A stretch of 64,000 bases of DNA from Smallanthus sonchifolius (Eukaryota; Streptophyta; Magnoliopsida; Asterales; Asteraceae), in NCBI GenBank assembly GCA_023525975.1, contig CM042034.1, positions 1,681,501-1,745,500 on the forward strand, written 5' to 3'. Shown here one piece after another: positions 12,247 through 24,177 of the stretch (position 1 is its first letter; each line of letters starts with the position of its first letter). The notes under the pieces are model-generated. The model was not told where the DNA came from and did not search any database. It saw nothing but the letters and a program-made list of their open reading frames with translations. The position numbers and the translations under genes are program-made.

Positions 12247-14992
12247 ATGGGACAAAAGAACAGTGATCGTTTGCGCACAATATGGACGCTTGAAATGGAC
12301 CGATATTTCATTGATCTCATGTTAGAACAAGTTGAGAAAGGAAACAGGATTGATGATCATTTATTTAGTAAAAGAGCATGGAAACACATGACAACATTGT
12401 TCAATACAAAATTCAAGTGTCACTATGAAAAAGATGTTTTGAAAAACCGACACAAAACATTAAGAAATCTTTACAAGGCGGTACACAACCTTCTTTCCTT
12501 ACATGGGTTTAGTTGGGATCATACTCGTCATATGGTCATTGCTGATAATCAAGTATGGGATGGTTACATCAAGGTAGGGTTTGTTAAGTTGTAAAACATT
12601 AGTTTTTATACTATTTCTATTTTCTGCTCGGGAAAATATCACTAAATAATATCAAGTTTCTTATTATTTCATTTTGTGTGATTTTATATGATTGGTTAAA
12701 CTGAGTGACCTAAATGAAACAGTTTCAAAACTTGGTTAAAGTTAAGTAGCTTGTTTTTATAAAACTGTGTAGCGGGAACAGGTTACTTTAACTTAAACTG
12801 GAAAAGAATTAAACATGAAAAAACAAAATAACATAGAGATAATAAGAAAATATTGATTAAAACTGAAAAATTAAGAAATGAATTTTTACTTGTAATACTA
12901 GGTTACATGTTAAACTTTTACAAAGATTTACAAGGTTGGAATAATATTAGAACTTGTGTGGTTAAAGCAGGTGAAAATATGTTTGGAGTAACCTCAACAG
13001 AATAATGGTAAAACTTGATTACTATTTAGTGATTTCACCTTAAAAATTTGATGTAAGTTTGTTTGACTCCGTAGCTACCCAATGGTGATGTCCTCTAACG
13101 GGTCGGTAACTTTTGACCATGTTGACTTTTTGTAAACTTTTTTTTCCAGTTAGTCCTTGAAAACCAGTTTTCTTAGGCACAAGATAAGTTGGTTACCTAA
13201 AACAGAAATCAGAACAAAGTTGTTGTTTTCTTTTTGTATGCAATTATCCTGAATGGAAACGCGATATTTGTAAAACTTATGAGCATGCATATGCAGGGAC
13301 ACCCAGGCGCTCGATCATACAGAATTAAAACCATCCCTTATTACTACGATTTATGTCAGATATATAAAGATATATCATTGGAAGGCGATCCTGACAAATA
13401 TCCGATGAAATCATTGTCGGAATCAGTTGATGAGGATGATGCTTTTGAAAACAACAATGCTGATTTGGAGGTTCTTCATGAAATTATGATTGATGAAGAT
13501 TTTACAGTATCAATCTCTAAAGAATCTGATGGTGGTGTTATGTCTAGATCTGAATATGAAGAAGATATGGGTGGGAGTCGTGTTCGGACATATTGGCAGC
13601 CAACAATGGATCGCCACTTCGTTGACCTTATGGTTGACCAAGTTCAGAAAGGAAACCAGACCGATGGCTTGTTCCGCAAGCAAGCATGGATAGAGATGAC
13701 CAAATCATTTAATGCAAGGTTTGGTTTCAAGTATGATGTTGATATATTGAAGAACCGGTTTAAGACATTTAAAAGACAATATAATGTTATAAACAAGCTT
13801 TTGGAAGCACAAGGGTTTTTGTGGGATGATTTACGCCAAATGGTGATCGCTGATGATCTCGCCTGGCAAGATTACATAGAGGTTTGTATCATCTTATCTG
13901 TGAACGAGATTTTAAGAACCTGAATTTGATGAACAGCCCGCTTACACGACATGACTTGACACGAAGCCAAAAGATTTTTTTGATTTGTTTTACAAAGTGG
14001 TTTGTCAACTGAAGTTTAAGTAATTTGGGATTAGGGTAAACGGGTTCGGGTCATAAATGGGTCGACACGTTAATGATACGGTCAAAAATGTGTCTAAACA
14101 GGTTAAATTTGCCTGACCCGTTTATGTAATATTGTTAAATGGGCTAGTAGGTCGACATAACCCGTTTAGGACCTGTTTATCAAAATGGCTTAGTTTTAAA
14201 ATTTTATAAATAACTAAAAATGTTATTATTAAATTTCTAACCTGCATCTACTTACTATTAACTTTTGCAGAGTGAAGTAGTCGTGTTAAACGTGTCGTGT
14301 CATTCTTGTTATTGAACTTCTTATATTTAATTGTGTTAATCACTAATTATCTAATTATTGTGTTTCTAGTATACATTGAAACCGATGATTATTTAGGGTT
14401 CTAGCTACAACAAAACTGATTACTCAACACAAATAACAAAATTACTATCATACCCCTACATGTTGTTTCAATTACACCAACACCACCTCAGCCATACCAC
14501 CATAACAATGTGCAGGCAAATTCAGATGCAAGACAATACATGACTAGACCAGTGCCTTACTACAAGGATTTGTGCATCATATTTAATGAAGCAGACACCG
14601 ATGAAAAAGATAGTTCTTCCGATACTCGTTCGACTGCTGACCTGGATATTAAGCGCCAGCTGGAAAATAACGAAACTACTGAGAATTTGAAGAAGAAAGC
14701 AAGGGTGGATGAGGAGAGGTTGTTGAGTGCTGTTCAAGAAATGTCTAATGCAGTTTCTTGTTTAGTAGAAAAGAGGAAACTTGAAGCTGAAGATAACCAA
14801 AACTCCATTGATGTAGAGACTGTAATTGCAGCTGTACAGGCATTACCTGATATGGATGATGATTTTATATTGGATGCTTGTGATTTCTTGGAAGATGATA
14901 ACAAAGCTAAAACATTTTTAGCATTAGATGTTAGATTAAGAAGAAAGTGGCTGATTAGGAAACTTCGTCCCCAAAATTCCTGTATAAATTAG
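12247..14992 (+). CDS. Two-domain Myb/SANT-like DNA-binding protein
   Basis: Exons are 12247-12573, 13297-13881 and 14516-14992, giving 462 residues. Two homologous Myb/SANT-like (Myb_DNA-bind_3 type) trihelix domains lie at about residues 10-108 and 210-303. Each has the pattern WT-MD--F-DLM--QV-KGN, then W--M---FN--F, then LKNR-KT--- and GF-WD---HMVIADN--W. Each is followed by a short segment of the form HPGARSY/NSDARQY...PYY-DLC-I, which in both cases begins a new exon. This exon/domain periodicity points to internal duplication. The C-terminal third is acidic, then KKKAR, then a helical region ending VRLRRKWLIRKL. The family includes plant L10-interacting-MYB-like proteins, probably nuclear and DNA-binding; the target is unknown. 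The first ATG fitting the domain is at 12247. A TTTTTGTGCAG acceptor at about 12206-12216 suggests a non-coding leader exon. Confidence 0.85.
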
Positions 14993-17900
14993 TTATTATT
15001 ATTTGTTTATTTTAAATGGGACATTCAGTTTTTAATTAGCATTTTTATTTTCCTTTATTTATTTGTTGAGTCATTTTAGTTTATACCTAATTTCATCTAC
15101 ATACCTTAATCTTAATTAATTATATTGGACACCCTTAAGTACAAATATTGTAACAAATTTAGATCTTTCGTCTAACTTTCATTTAATTTATCTGTTAAAT
15201 TAAGGTTGTATCATGAGAAGGCATACTTTGTAATCAAGACAAGTTTGATGTGCCCTCACGTCATACACACATGCCTTGATTTAGTGGAGAAATTAAACAG
15301 AAGTTAGATAAAAGGTCTAAAATTTTTAACTAATGAAGATGAAGGTCATTAGATGAAATCAATTATAAACAAAAGGTTGATTTCTGTAACTTTTTCTTAT
15401 TTATTTAACAGTTGATGATGATATATAAATTACACATGAACTTTAGTTTTCTGCCCAATAATAGGAACCGTACTAAAGAAGCCCATATGACCAAGCCTAT
15501 AACTTTGATTTGCATTTAAAAGGATATTTAATAAGAGATGGTTGATGATTATTGCATTTATTAAATTTAAAAAGTTTAATTACATTAACCAAACAATCAA
15601 ACACGATATAATCAATTAACCCTCTTAATGACATAGGCCCATACCAAAGACAATAGGCCTGGACCAGTATATTATATTACGAAACAAGAATTATGAATAA
15701 TCCCTAAATTACTTTCAAAGTGGTGTTATATGTTTTTATTTTTATATTTAATTTATCATTCTAACATTAAATGATAATATTTCTGTTTCTCCTTTTGTCT
15801 CCTTATATTTTTTACCACGAGATCCTGTTAAAAAAGTTTAATGGGTCTTATCAATGAGCTCCTAACTACAGTGGGATCATATAAAACGTAACTTACACTA
15901 TGTATAGCCTTCTACGGGTTAAGAGGCTCTGTTAAATGATTATCAGATATTTATCACCGCCCTACCCTTGAAGATTCTCAGTTATATTTATAGCGTGCCA
16001 TGATCATATTATTAAGAGGATAAAAAGAAAGTTACCACATCTACCATGTCATATGATGCAAACCAACTACATCATATTGCTAAGGAGACAATTGATTCGT
16101 AATTTTTTTTAATTATAATGTCACAGAGATTAGAATTTAAGATTTATTAAGGAACTAAAATACGTCAAATGAATTGAAATTTGAACATATTATATTTAGA
16201 ATTAAAATTGTCAAGAAAATCAAATTTGTAATACGTTTAATTCACAAATTTGTAATACGTTTAATTTATCAATATGTGTTAAAAATTGCAATATAATTGT
16301 GGCAGCGACGGCAGTGCCGACGGTTGTGGCTTTTGAAAAAAGAAAATTAAAAAAATAAAATAAAAGATATTACATTTTAAATACACCTTTTACATGGACC
16401 CATTTGATTGTGATGATAAGCAAGGCATCATCTTGTGTTTGGCAATACATGTTGAACAACATTTTGTCAGGTTGGTACGGATGGACGGTTGATATTGTTA
16501 AAAGCTGTTTTATTTTATATTTTTCGTTGTATTTCGTGCATTGATAGTTGTACATGTGAATACAACAATACATCTGCAAGATGCTAATGGAATATGAATA
16601 TATGTATGGTCCCCCAAGTTGTGTTTGAAAATGAAAGAGCTTGCTGTAAAAGACATGTTCTCCTTTAATGTGGGACTACCATCTTCTATTATTGTCATTT
16701 ACGACGGAAATGAAGACAATTATTCAATAAAACGATTAGGGTAACTCGTCATGAATATGGATTTACAAAAAGAGGGAGTCATGCCACCGACACAAATTAA
16801 AGGGTGTACAAAACTCGGTTAAAACAATGAACCGACAAACAATAATTGGACTCAATTGGACCAGACTTGGCCGGACCTGTAATGTTTAGGCCCGGTTATC
16901 AATCCATGATATAGAAAACGTTTGGTTCTTATTCTGTCTAGGACTAGATTTATTATTTGAATTAATAAAACATATGTTGTTTAAGCACAGAAACAGACAT
17001 GAATCACTACATGTTCACGGTAGAGGTTGGGTCGTGTTCGCGGGTTGACAGGTCGAACCCGACACAAGAATAAAGATCATGTCAGACAAATAAACAGAAA
17101 CATGGAATGAGCTTTTGTGAGTCGACGTGAGCAAGACTTGTTTTACCAAAATCATTTTATTATATTGCACATTAATAATCTAAAAGAAAAACAAATGTAT
17201 ATTAAATAATTAACTTAGACTAACAACCTAATACTCATTTTTCTTATACCTTTTAAACTTTTATATATAGTATATGATCACTTTAAGTTATAACATGAAA
17301 CACATTTTTTTTAAATAAACGGGTCAACCCAAAACCCTTCAAGATGACATAACACACGACATGTTTAGCTAAGCATACTAAACGGCACCGAAACACATCA
17401 AGTTTATATCGTATCAGAAATTCACACTCATAGCTGACTGGTATAATAACAAACAAGTTTTTGGATTCCAACCTAGGTTTCGATATACAATATGAACAAT
17501 TGTTATGGATGCACCAAGTAATTTTGGATGGATACAACATGAACATTCAAACTAAACCAACCACCAATGCACTACTCATGAGCAACCTATGCATTATAGA
17601 CAATCACATTAATCTGTGTCTTTTTCTCATTAATTTAACCATGTTTCCTGTAATATAAATATGTATTATTATAAGTTTATTAGGTAATTGAAATATGATC
17701 AAGAGTTGCGTGTTTGTTTAAAATAGAAAGTGACGGGAGGGATTGCTGGCAGCCAAGCCAACACACCAACTGTTTTTTCCTTCTTTTTTTAACGATTATG
17801 ATTAGCATTGTATTAGAGAACGTTAATGTCAGTTGCCATGTCTTAATCACCTTTCTTAACTAGTAAGAAAAAAACAACCTTTTAAATCATTATAAAATCA

Positions 17901-18440
17901 TCATAAATATAGTCAACTCTAAGGGTGTTCAAGACCACTTCGACCGGTTTATCAAAAATTCTAGGTCGAACCACTAATTACAGTTTCGGAAAACGACAAA
18001 CCAAATTGGTCGGGCTGGGTAGGTTACCCAAACCGACCAATTTTACCGGTTTAACAGTTCCGTTTTGATAGTTTAAACCGATCTTCTTTCATCTTTTTCA
18101 AAATCGTGAGTTTCTATTAAAATTTTTAAATATGCATACCTATATAAATAACAAAGAGTCAAACAACCAACTTGGTTTACCATTAAACCGTTAAACGAAT
18201 AGCGAATCAAACCGTTTGGATCTCAAACGAGCCGACTTGCTTTGATTTAAACTGTCCGGTTGGTTTTAACAGTTTTTGAACACGCCAGGTGTAGGGGTGT
18301 TTGGGAATACGACTTTATCGCGTATTCAAATTTGTGGATAATCAACAATGGCAAGCAAATGAATGACTTTCAAATTCATAAAAAACAAAATTATACATTC
18401 AACATCATGAAAAATCTAACAACAAGTGTTCTGAAACAGA
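14993..18440. other. Intergenic stretch, repeats only
   Basis: No gene is supported. There is a 24-bp near-perfect tandem repeat around 16218-16268 (units contain CAAATTTGTAATACGTTTAA). From about 17921 to 18285 lies an inverted-repeat element with ends GGGTGTTCAAGACC and TTTTTGAACACGCC and a CCGGTTTA-rich interior, probably another hAT-like relic without a visible target duplication. Confidence 0.45.
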
Positions 18441-18630
18441 CTAATTGAATATCTTTTCACTTTTATTATCAGAATGCAGAAATAATGGAATAGAATACAG
18501 ATGCCCAAAACAACATGAAACTATAAACCCCACCAAAAAAGAAGAAGATGATGAAGATGACAATGTAAAAATAAAAGAAATAATAAAAAGCCATTCACGG
18601 GAGAATTTTACCGGCAGTGAGCTCTGATCA

Positions 18631-19716
18631 TCACGCCGAATGTCCGTACAGATCATACGGAGCCCATAGCGAATCCAACGGGCACGGTTGCTTTGAATCA
18701 AGCCGCAGCCATGGCTTTCCGCTACCACTCCAATGGAGTAGACTCACCGGACCAGGGTGCAGGTCACGGCAGCTCCCCTTAACATTATCCCCACCTAACC
18801 CGTGCTGGTTCCACGCATGATCAATAGGCGCCACGTCTCCGGCGAAAACTAACAGAAACGGCGGTAATGATCCGAGCTCGTATATCCGGTCGGTTTTTTG
18901 GATATCCATCCACCTCTCGATCCGTTTTGTGTATCCAAACTGCCTCCATTTAGTTAGATCGATTACCATCACTCCGGTGTTAAAGTAGCACGGATTTCTA
19001 TCGGAGAACGTGCCGGAATGTCGCCGGTTTGACCAGAAACCGACGGTGAAGTATTTTGTGAAATTCGCGTGACAGTATTCCGGTGCTCCGATTGTTTTTT
19101 CACCTAAGCTCGTACTCCAGAGCTTTGACACGTCATCAACAACCACCAGATCTGAATCCAAATAGATCACTCGCAGGACGCACGGTTCCAGTATATCGGC
19201 TAAGTAATTTCTGGCGTAATTAAGCGGCTGCTCCAACGCTTGTCTCACCGACGTTGAGATTAGCTTCCGAACAATCTCCGGTTCGAAATAATACACTTTA
19301 AACTTCAATTTGGGGAAAGTTGAACCAACTAGGGTTTCGAGACTCGTATCGGAGACCAGAAAGTGGAAGAAAACACTCTCCGGACACGATGAGTGTTGCA
19401 GTATAGAATGAACAGCAGCAATCGAGCCTCGTAGATACTCAAAATCGAGAGTAATCGCAACATGAACTAGAGAAGGATCGCATACGTCGCTGGAACCGCT
19501 AACCTGCTTACATCCGGCGGCGTCTCGGAAAGACGCCGCTCTTCTGAACGACGACCGGTGAGTGACGGTGGCCGGAATATGACCGGCGATGTGGCCGTCA
19601 ATGTGAGTGTTAGATCTAATCGCTTCAGCAGGATGAAACGATTGCAGCGAAGGAGCGAGAACAATCATCACCATTATTGCGGAAACAAAACCTGAGAATC
19701 TGATTATCCATTGCAT
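18631..19716 (-). CDS. GATL: Galacturonosyltransferase-like protein, GATL5/6/7 type
   Basis: Golgi type II membrane glycosyltransferase of family GT8, GAUT-related subgroup, acting in pectin and other cell-wall polysaccharide synthesis. The single exon of 361 residues is typical for GATL genes. The start chosen is MQWIIRFSGF at 19716, because it aligns with the known N-terminus of this subclade; the frame stays open 54 codons further upstream without family similarity. Residues about 1-25 are a hydrophobic signal anchor. The catalytic region has VHVAITLDFEYLRGSIAAVH, then LEQPLNYARNYLAD, the DxD metal and nucleotide-sugar site YLDSDLVVVDD (Asp187-Ser-Asp189), GAPEYCHANFTKYF, PCYFNTGVMV and the C-terminal HWSGSGKPW. 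No key residue is missing. Members near GATL5 have been linked to rhamnogalacturonan/mucilage; the exact linkage made is not established from sequence. Confidence 0.95.
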   Translation of the reverse strand: MQWIIRFSGFVSAIMVMIVLAPSLQSFHPAEAIRSNTHIDGHIAGHIPATVTHRSSFRRAASFRDAAGCKQVSGSSDVCDPSLVHVAITLDFEYLRGSIAAVHSILQHSSCPESVFFHFLVSDTSLETLVGSTFPKLKFKVYYFEPEIVRKLISTSVRQALEQPLNYARNYLADILEPCVLRVIYLDSDLVVVDDVSKLWSTSLGEKTIGAPEYCHANFTKYFTVGFWSNRRHSGTFSDRNPCYFNTGVMVIDLTKWRQFGYTKRIERWMDIQKTDRIYELGSLPPFLLVFAGDVAPIDHAWNQHGLGGDNVKGSCRDLHPGPVSLLHWSGSGKPWLRLDSKQPCPLDSLWAPYDLYGHSA

Positions 19717-21308
19717 CTTATAATCGTGAATCACTCTCCTCCACTTGTTCCTCTTCCTTCTAAATCGCAAATCAACACCGTCCGCTAACAGATACGAAAT
19801 TAGGGTTCCTTTGAGGTCCGCCACAATTGAAAAGTGAATCAATCGATCAATTAATCTAGAATTAGAGATTCGGAGCATTACCAGACGAATCTGTACTTGA
19901 ATCGCTTTGGATTGATTAGAGGAAGATGCTGCCGTGAAAACGAAGCGACCTTCTTCTGATACATGGAAAGGGGGAAACGGAAAGAGAAGGTGACGACACT
20001 ATGCGCCGACCAGTAAAAGTGTCGGTGTTGTTTGTTATACACTGTGCATCCTCGATTAAACCTTCTCGCCGCCGACACGTATTCCGTCCCCCAATCTTCG
20101 CCGGAGCAACGATGAGAATGAAGGACGGAGAGAAGAAGGGAGATTGTGGTTTTGTTTTTAATTTTTTTATTTTTAAATTTTAATTTTGGGGTCTGGTTCT
20201 GGAGATTGTGCGGTGACATAGTGTTATTATGTTGTTGGAATCAAGATTTGTATACTCTCTGCTTTGGTTTATTTAAAAGTTATATATATACATATACATA
20301 TATTTCTACTTGTCATAAAATATGCGCTTATCTCTCTCTCACACACATCTTTTAACTAATTTTTGTTTTAAATAGAATAATTTATTTATATAATTTTCTA
20401 AACATTTATATTTATAATTATAATGATAAAGTTATACATGTTTGTTGATCAACATTTATGTTTTAAATAGAACTATATTGTAAGTATGAGTCATTTAATA
20501 TTTTCTTGTAGGTTCATGATCATTAAGTGATTATATTGTAAGTGTTATCTTAATGGTTACATGTAGTTGAGGATTGACCAAGGCGGAAAGCACATCTTAT
20601 CGTATAGAACATTTAAAAAATGAAGTACTTAGTCATGTTTTTAAGCATTCAACAATCTCTCGTCTGATATAATTATTTGAATATGTGTGTGGTCATGACC
20701 CAAGTCTTTAAAACTGAATGAGAAATAGTATATCCATATCAAGTCTTGGGAATTATGAATGTCATGATTTTAGTTATATAGGGACATATTCAATTAAGAA
20801 CCATAATTTTGACGACAACCAAAACAACCATTGATTCTTACATAAATGCATACATGCATCCTTACTTTATATATGCACAAATGCATACATGCATCGTTAA
20901 ATTTGTGTAGTAATACATGGTTCTTTTGGTTCTTGCCAAAATTATGGTTTTTAATTGAACATGTCCCTAGTTATATAAGGGACTCAATCAGTTAAAATTG
21001 ATAAACGTCAGGGACTCAAATAGTAATTTACTCTATGTTTTATAAAAGATTAAAGAAATGTTCAATTTATAAAAATGTTTTATAAACAAACATATTTTTT
21101 AAAATAAAAACATTTTATAAAAATAATTATAAAAATTATTTTTTTTTTAATAAGAGAGACAGGGGGAAACAAAAAATTATAAAAATAATTAAAGAAATCT
21201 GTAAAATTAAAAGGAGAGAGAGGAGGAGAAAAATGTTAAGAATGCATATGAGACTATGAGAGTGACAGATGTCACACCAATTTTTTTATTAGAGAGTACA
21301 TATCTATA
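19717..21308. other. GATL upstream region and intergenic stretch
   Basis: The first roughly 450 bases upstream of the GATL start (19717-20170) are less AT-rich than the rest and probably hold its leader and promoter. I could not fix a TATA box with confidence. Beyond that the DNA is AT-rich. At about 21080-21290 is the 5' part of a minus-strand Helitron-like repeat (GGTGTGACATCTGTCACTC and a CTCTCTCT block on the minus strand), abutting the Helitron that starts at 21309. Confidence 0.4.
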
Positions 21309-21754
21309 TCTATACTAATTGATAAACAAGTAAAATTATGGGACACATGTCAATTTTTGATGTTAGCATAATTTTCACGTCTATCTCTCATATTAAATAT
21401 TATATTAAAATAATATATTTATAAATATTTAATATCAATCTAATTATGAATACTTTTAATTTAAATATGGATTGTTATTATATCATTAAACAAAAGAATT
21501 TAATATGGATTAAAATTTATCAATTACATAAAAAAATTAATACCAAGTTAAAAATAATGTATTAAAATATAATTTAATATAATTTATAACACTCACGTTA
21601 AAGTAGACATATTTTGACGAGTGTATGTGTTAAAAGATTATATTATATTTTATTCAATACGTGTTCACGGGTTTTTAAAAACGTAATTTTTTATTTACTA
21701 ATTATATAACATTATATTTATTTAAGACGTTTAATACACGTGATTCTAAAATAG
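21309..21754 (+). mobile_element. Short non-autonomous Helitron, decayed 3' end
   Basis: It starts TCTATACTAATTGATAAAC after a host A and carries the GGGACACATGTC block and the CTCTCATATTAAATATT block near its 5' end. At the 3' end a decayed palindrome, TTTAATACACGTGATTCTAA, is followed by ATAG and a host T, where the intact family member has CTAG. An internal second copy of the palindrome region (ATACGTGTTCACGGGTTTTT at about 21656) suggests nesting or end duplication. Confidence 0.55.
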
Positions 21755-22761
21755 TATTAATAAATAGTAAATCTAGGTCATGGACTTTGTTTGGGCCAGA
21801 AGAAAATAAAGTAGCAAACTTAGAGTCCTACAGAATGGGCTAAGTTTTGGGACAGAAAAAAACTGTTGAAATACGGGTCTCCATTACTCGTTTTTGGACC
21901 GGCCTCATGGGTTAGTCGAAATATCAAATACAAACAATCTCTTTTTTTTTTGCCTGCATCTGAAAAACGTGTTTTTTAATTATATAAGATTTTGTTATTG
22001 AAGGATATGATTGATTTTAGGTGTGAAATAAAACACATTTACTCCGTGTTAAAGATGGTGGGTGAAATGTGACATTTATCAAATTACCCTTCATATTAAT
22101 TTTGTTTTTATAGGATTTTAGTGCATCTATACCAATATTGCTTAGTTTAATAATCTATCAGCGATATAAACCCTTCTCTTTTTAGGTTAAAGATGACATT
22201 CATTGCTCAACAACTACCATGTTTTTACTACCCTTATTCCCTGTTTATCTCGTTTATTAGTAAAAACTTTATTACTTGTTCTGACGTCAGAGTGTAGTCA
22301 CAAAGAGACGTTCCTTCTCACTGATACGTATTACTTATTCTAACGTCATAAGTAGCAACCGCCAGTCATGTAACAAATAGCATATCAATATAGTACAAGT
22401 TTTCAATATTCTTTGGTTCTTGAGGACTAGAATCTTTTAAAGGGTTTGGTTTGTACTAAAGATTTATGAGTTACAAAAACACACACATAATGAGCTTAAA
22501 TGACTTTGCCAAATTTCAAATTGGTTATGTTTAGTTAGAAGTGGTCTATAGTATTAGTGTATAAATATATAGCCTTGTAATAACATTCCATCGTGTAATT
22601 TAAACCTTTCGATATCTAAATAGATCATTACAATTTTTTTATCAGGGTTAGGGTCAGTGTAGTCAAAGTCACACGGCGCAAATAAGTAGCTTGTCGTCTA
22701 GACACAAGGTGTAAAAAATACGACAATCGAAAAAAAAGTTAAACTTTATAAATACCTCGTA

Positions 22762-23252
22762 TCTATACTGTATAATAAATAAATGTTTTGAGATGACACT
22801 TGTCACTCTCTCATGCATCTTTAGTTTTTTTCTCGACTCTCTCTCTTATTAATTACACAAATTTTTTTAATTATTTTTATAATTTTGTGTTTCACGTCTC
22901 TATCTACTATTAAATAATAATGATTTCTATAATTCTTTTTATAAAACGTTTTTCATAAATATGTAAATTTTTATTACTAGGTATATATATATCATTGCCT
23001 TTATTTAACCCGTGTAATACAACGAGTTTCTAAAATTTAATATTAATTAACATTTATTAGTTACATAAAAAAAATTAATACATAGTTAAAAAAATGTTTT
23101 AAAAATTAACTTATTAAAATTTATAATTGTCACGTAAAATTTTATTCAGCCTGTGTAATACACGGGTTTTTAAAAACATAATTTTTTTATTACTAAGTAT
23201 ATATATAACATTACATTTATTCAGCTCGTGTAAAAACGAAATTCTAACCTAG
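22762..23252 (+). mobile_element. Short non-autonomous Helitron
   Basis: It starts TCTATACTGTATAATAAATA directly after a host A and ends CTAG directly before a host T, the canonical Helitron boundary. The subterminal blocks GACACTTGTCACTCTC and CTCTCTCTTATT match the copy at 2843-3436. Three successive 3'-end-like hairpin regions (about 23010, 23150 and 23226) show that the 3' part has been duplicated or is a stack of related ends. Confidence 0.7.
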
Positions 23253-23695
23253 TACACTATATACAAGTAATATTATATTTTTATACTTATTTTTTTTCTA
23301 ACAAGGAGATAAAATTTCTTTTAATCTCTTATATTCATTTCGCAGAGGTCAACTATGCATACACCACCCCACTATCCATACGCCATCTCTGATAATTATA
23401 CTAATCATATAAATGTTATACTAGTCGTATATATACGACTCGTATAGATGTTAAAAATAGTACGGTACAGTGGTTAACATTTATTTGTCAAAAACAAAAT
23501 ATAAAAAAAACCAAATTAGACGGTGAGATCTGAGATGTCATCAACCAAAAAAGTCAAAGTAGTGGAATCCAACTGCGTGGATGAAGCCCGTGCATTAAAG
23601 AACTCAACGAGAAATATAGGTAAGGTTGCCACCACCAATCCTCCTCATTTATTATAATACCATCTTACACGTTATAAGTTATAGGCACCCTCATC
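23253..23695. other. Upstream region of the 136-residue protein gene
   Basis: AT-rich stretch with no gene. It presumably contains the promoter of the gene that starts at 23767, but I see no TATA box convincing enough to mark. Confidence 0.35.
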
Positions 23696-23737
23696 TCATC
23701 TCATCTCACCTCACCTCACCTCACCTCACCTCACCTA
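23694..23737 (+). repeat. CTCAT/CTCAC pentanucleotide microsatellite
   Basis: About nine pentamer units, first CTCAT and then CTCAC, lie some 30 bases before the chosen start codon of the next gene. Pyrimidine-rich CT repeats in 5' leaders are common in plants. Repeat number is likely to vary among individuals. Confidence 0.85.
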
Positions 23738-23766
23738 TTCTCCTAACTCACTCGCTGGTCCCAAAA

Positions 23767-24177
23767 ATGGACGGCATGACAGCTAAAGTATACAACGGCG
23801 TAAAATGCTACTGGCGTACGAGAGGTTACAACCGCCTCGGAACCAGCGGTCGAGAACAAGAGCAGTCCGGGCAGCAGCCGCGGAGACGGCGGCGATTGTG
23901 GCGAATTAGGTTAAATCTGAAGCTGAAATTCAAGCTTCCGAGATCTCCGAAAAAGGTGTTTATTGGACTCCGTGATGCGTATGTGAGGATTATGATGAAA
24001 TTGGCGAATACATCGGTGGTTAGGGGAATAACGGTTGCTGGTTACAATGGTGATGGATTTGGGAAGACGATGACGGTTAAGGAGTATGATGAGAAGGTTA
24101 TTATTGAGATCTGTAAAAATTTGGCGATTAGGCAAAATCAGATCTCGTCTCAGTCTCAGATCGCTTGCTCTGGTTAA
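23767..24177 (+). CDS. Small conserved plant protein, function unknown
   Basis: Single exon, 136 residues. The start at 23767 (MDGMTAKVYNGVKCYW) was preferred over an in-frame upstream codon because the upstream part translates the microsatellite and has no protein character. Residues about 15-60 are very basic (WRTRGYNRL, then PRRRRRLWRIRL and LKLKFKLPRSPKKVF). A probable amphipathic helical segment follows, FIGLRDAYVRIMMKLANTSVV. The C-terminal third holds the motif KEYDEKVIIEICKNLAIRQ. I recall plant proteins of unknown function with this order (basic WR-I-L, SPKK--I-LRDAYV-MM, EYDEK-I-EI-K-L) but no assigned activity. No signal peptide is visible. The basic stretch could be a nuclear or nucleic-acid-binding signal, which is inference only. 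Confidence 0.75.
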   Translation: MDGMTAKVYNGVKCYWRTRGYNRLGTSGREQEQSGQQPRRRRRLWRIRLNLKLKFKLPRSPKKVFIGLRDAYVRIMMKLANTSVVRGITVAGYNGDGFGKTMTVKEYDEKVIIEICKNLAIRQNQISSQSQIACSG

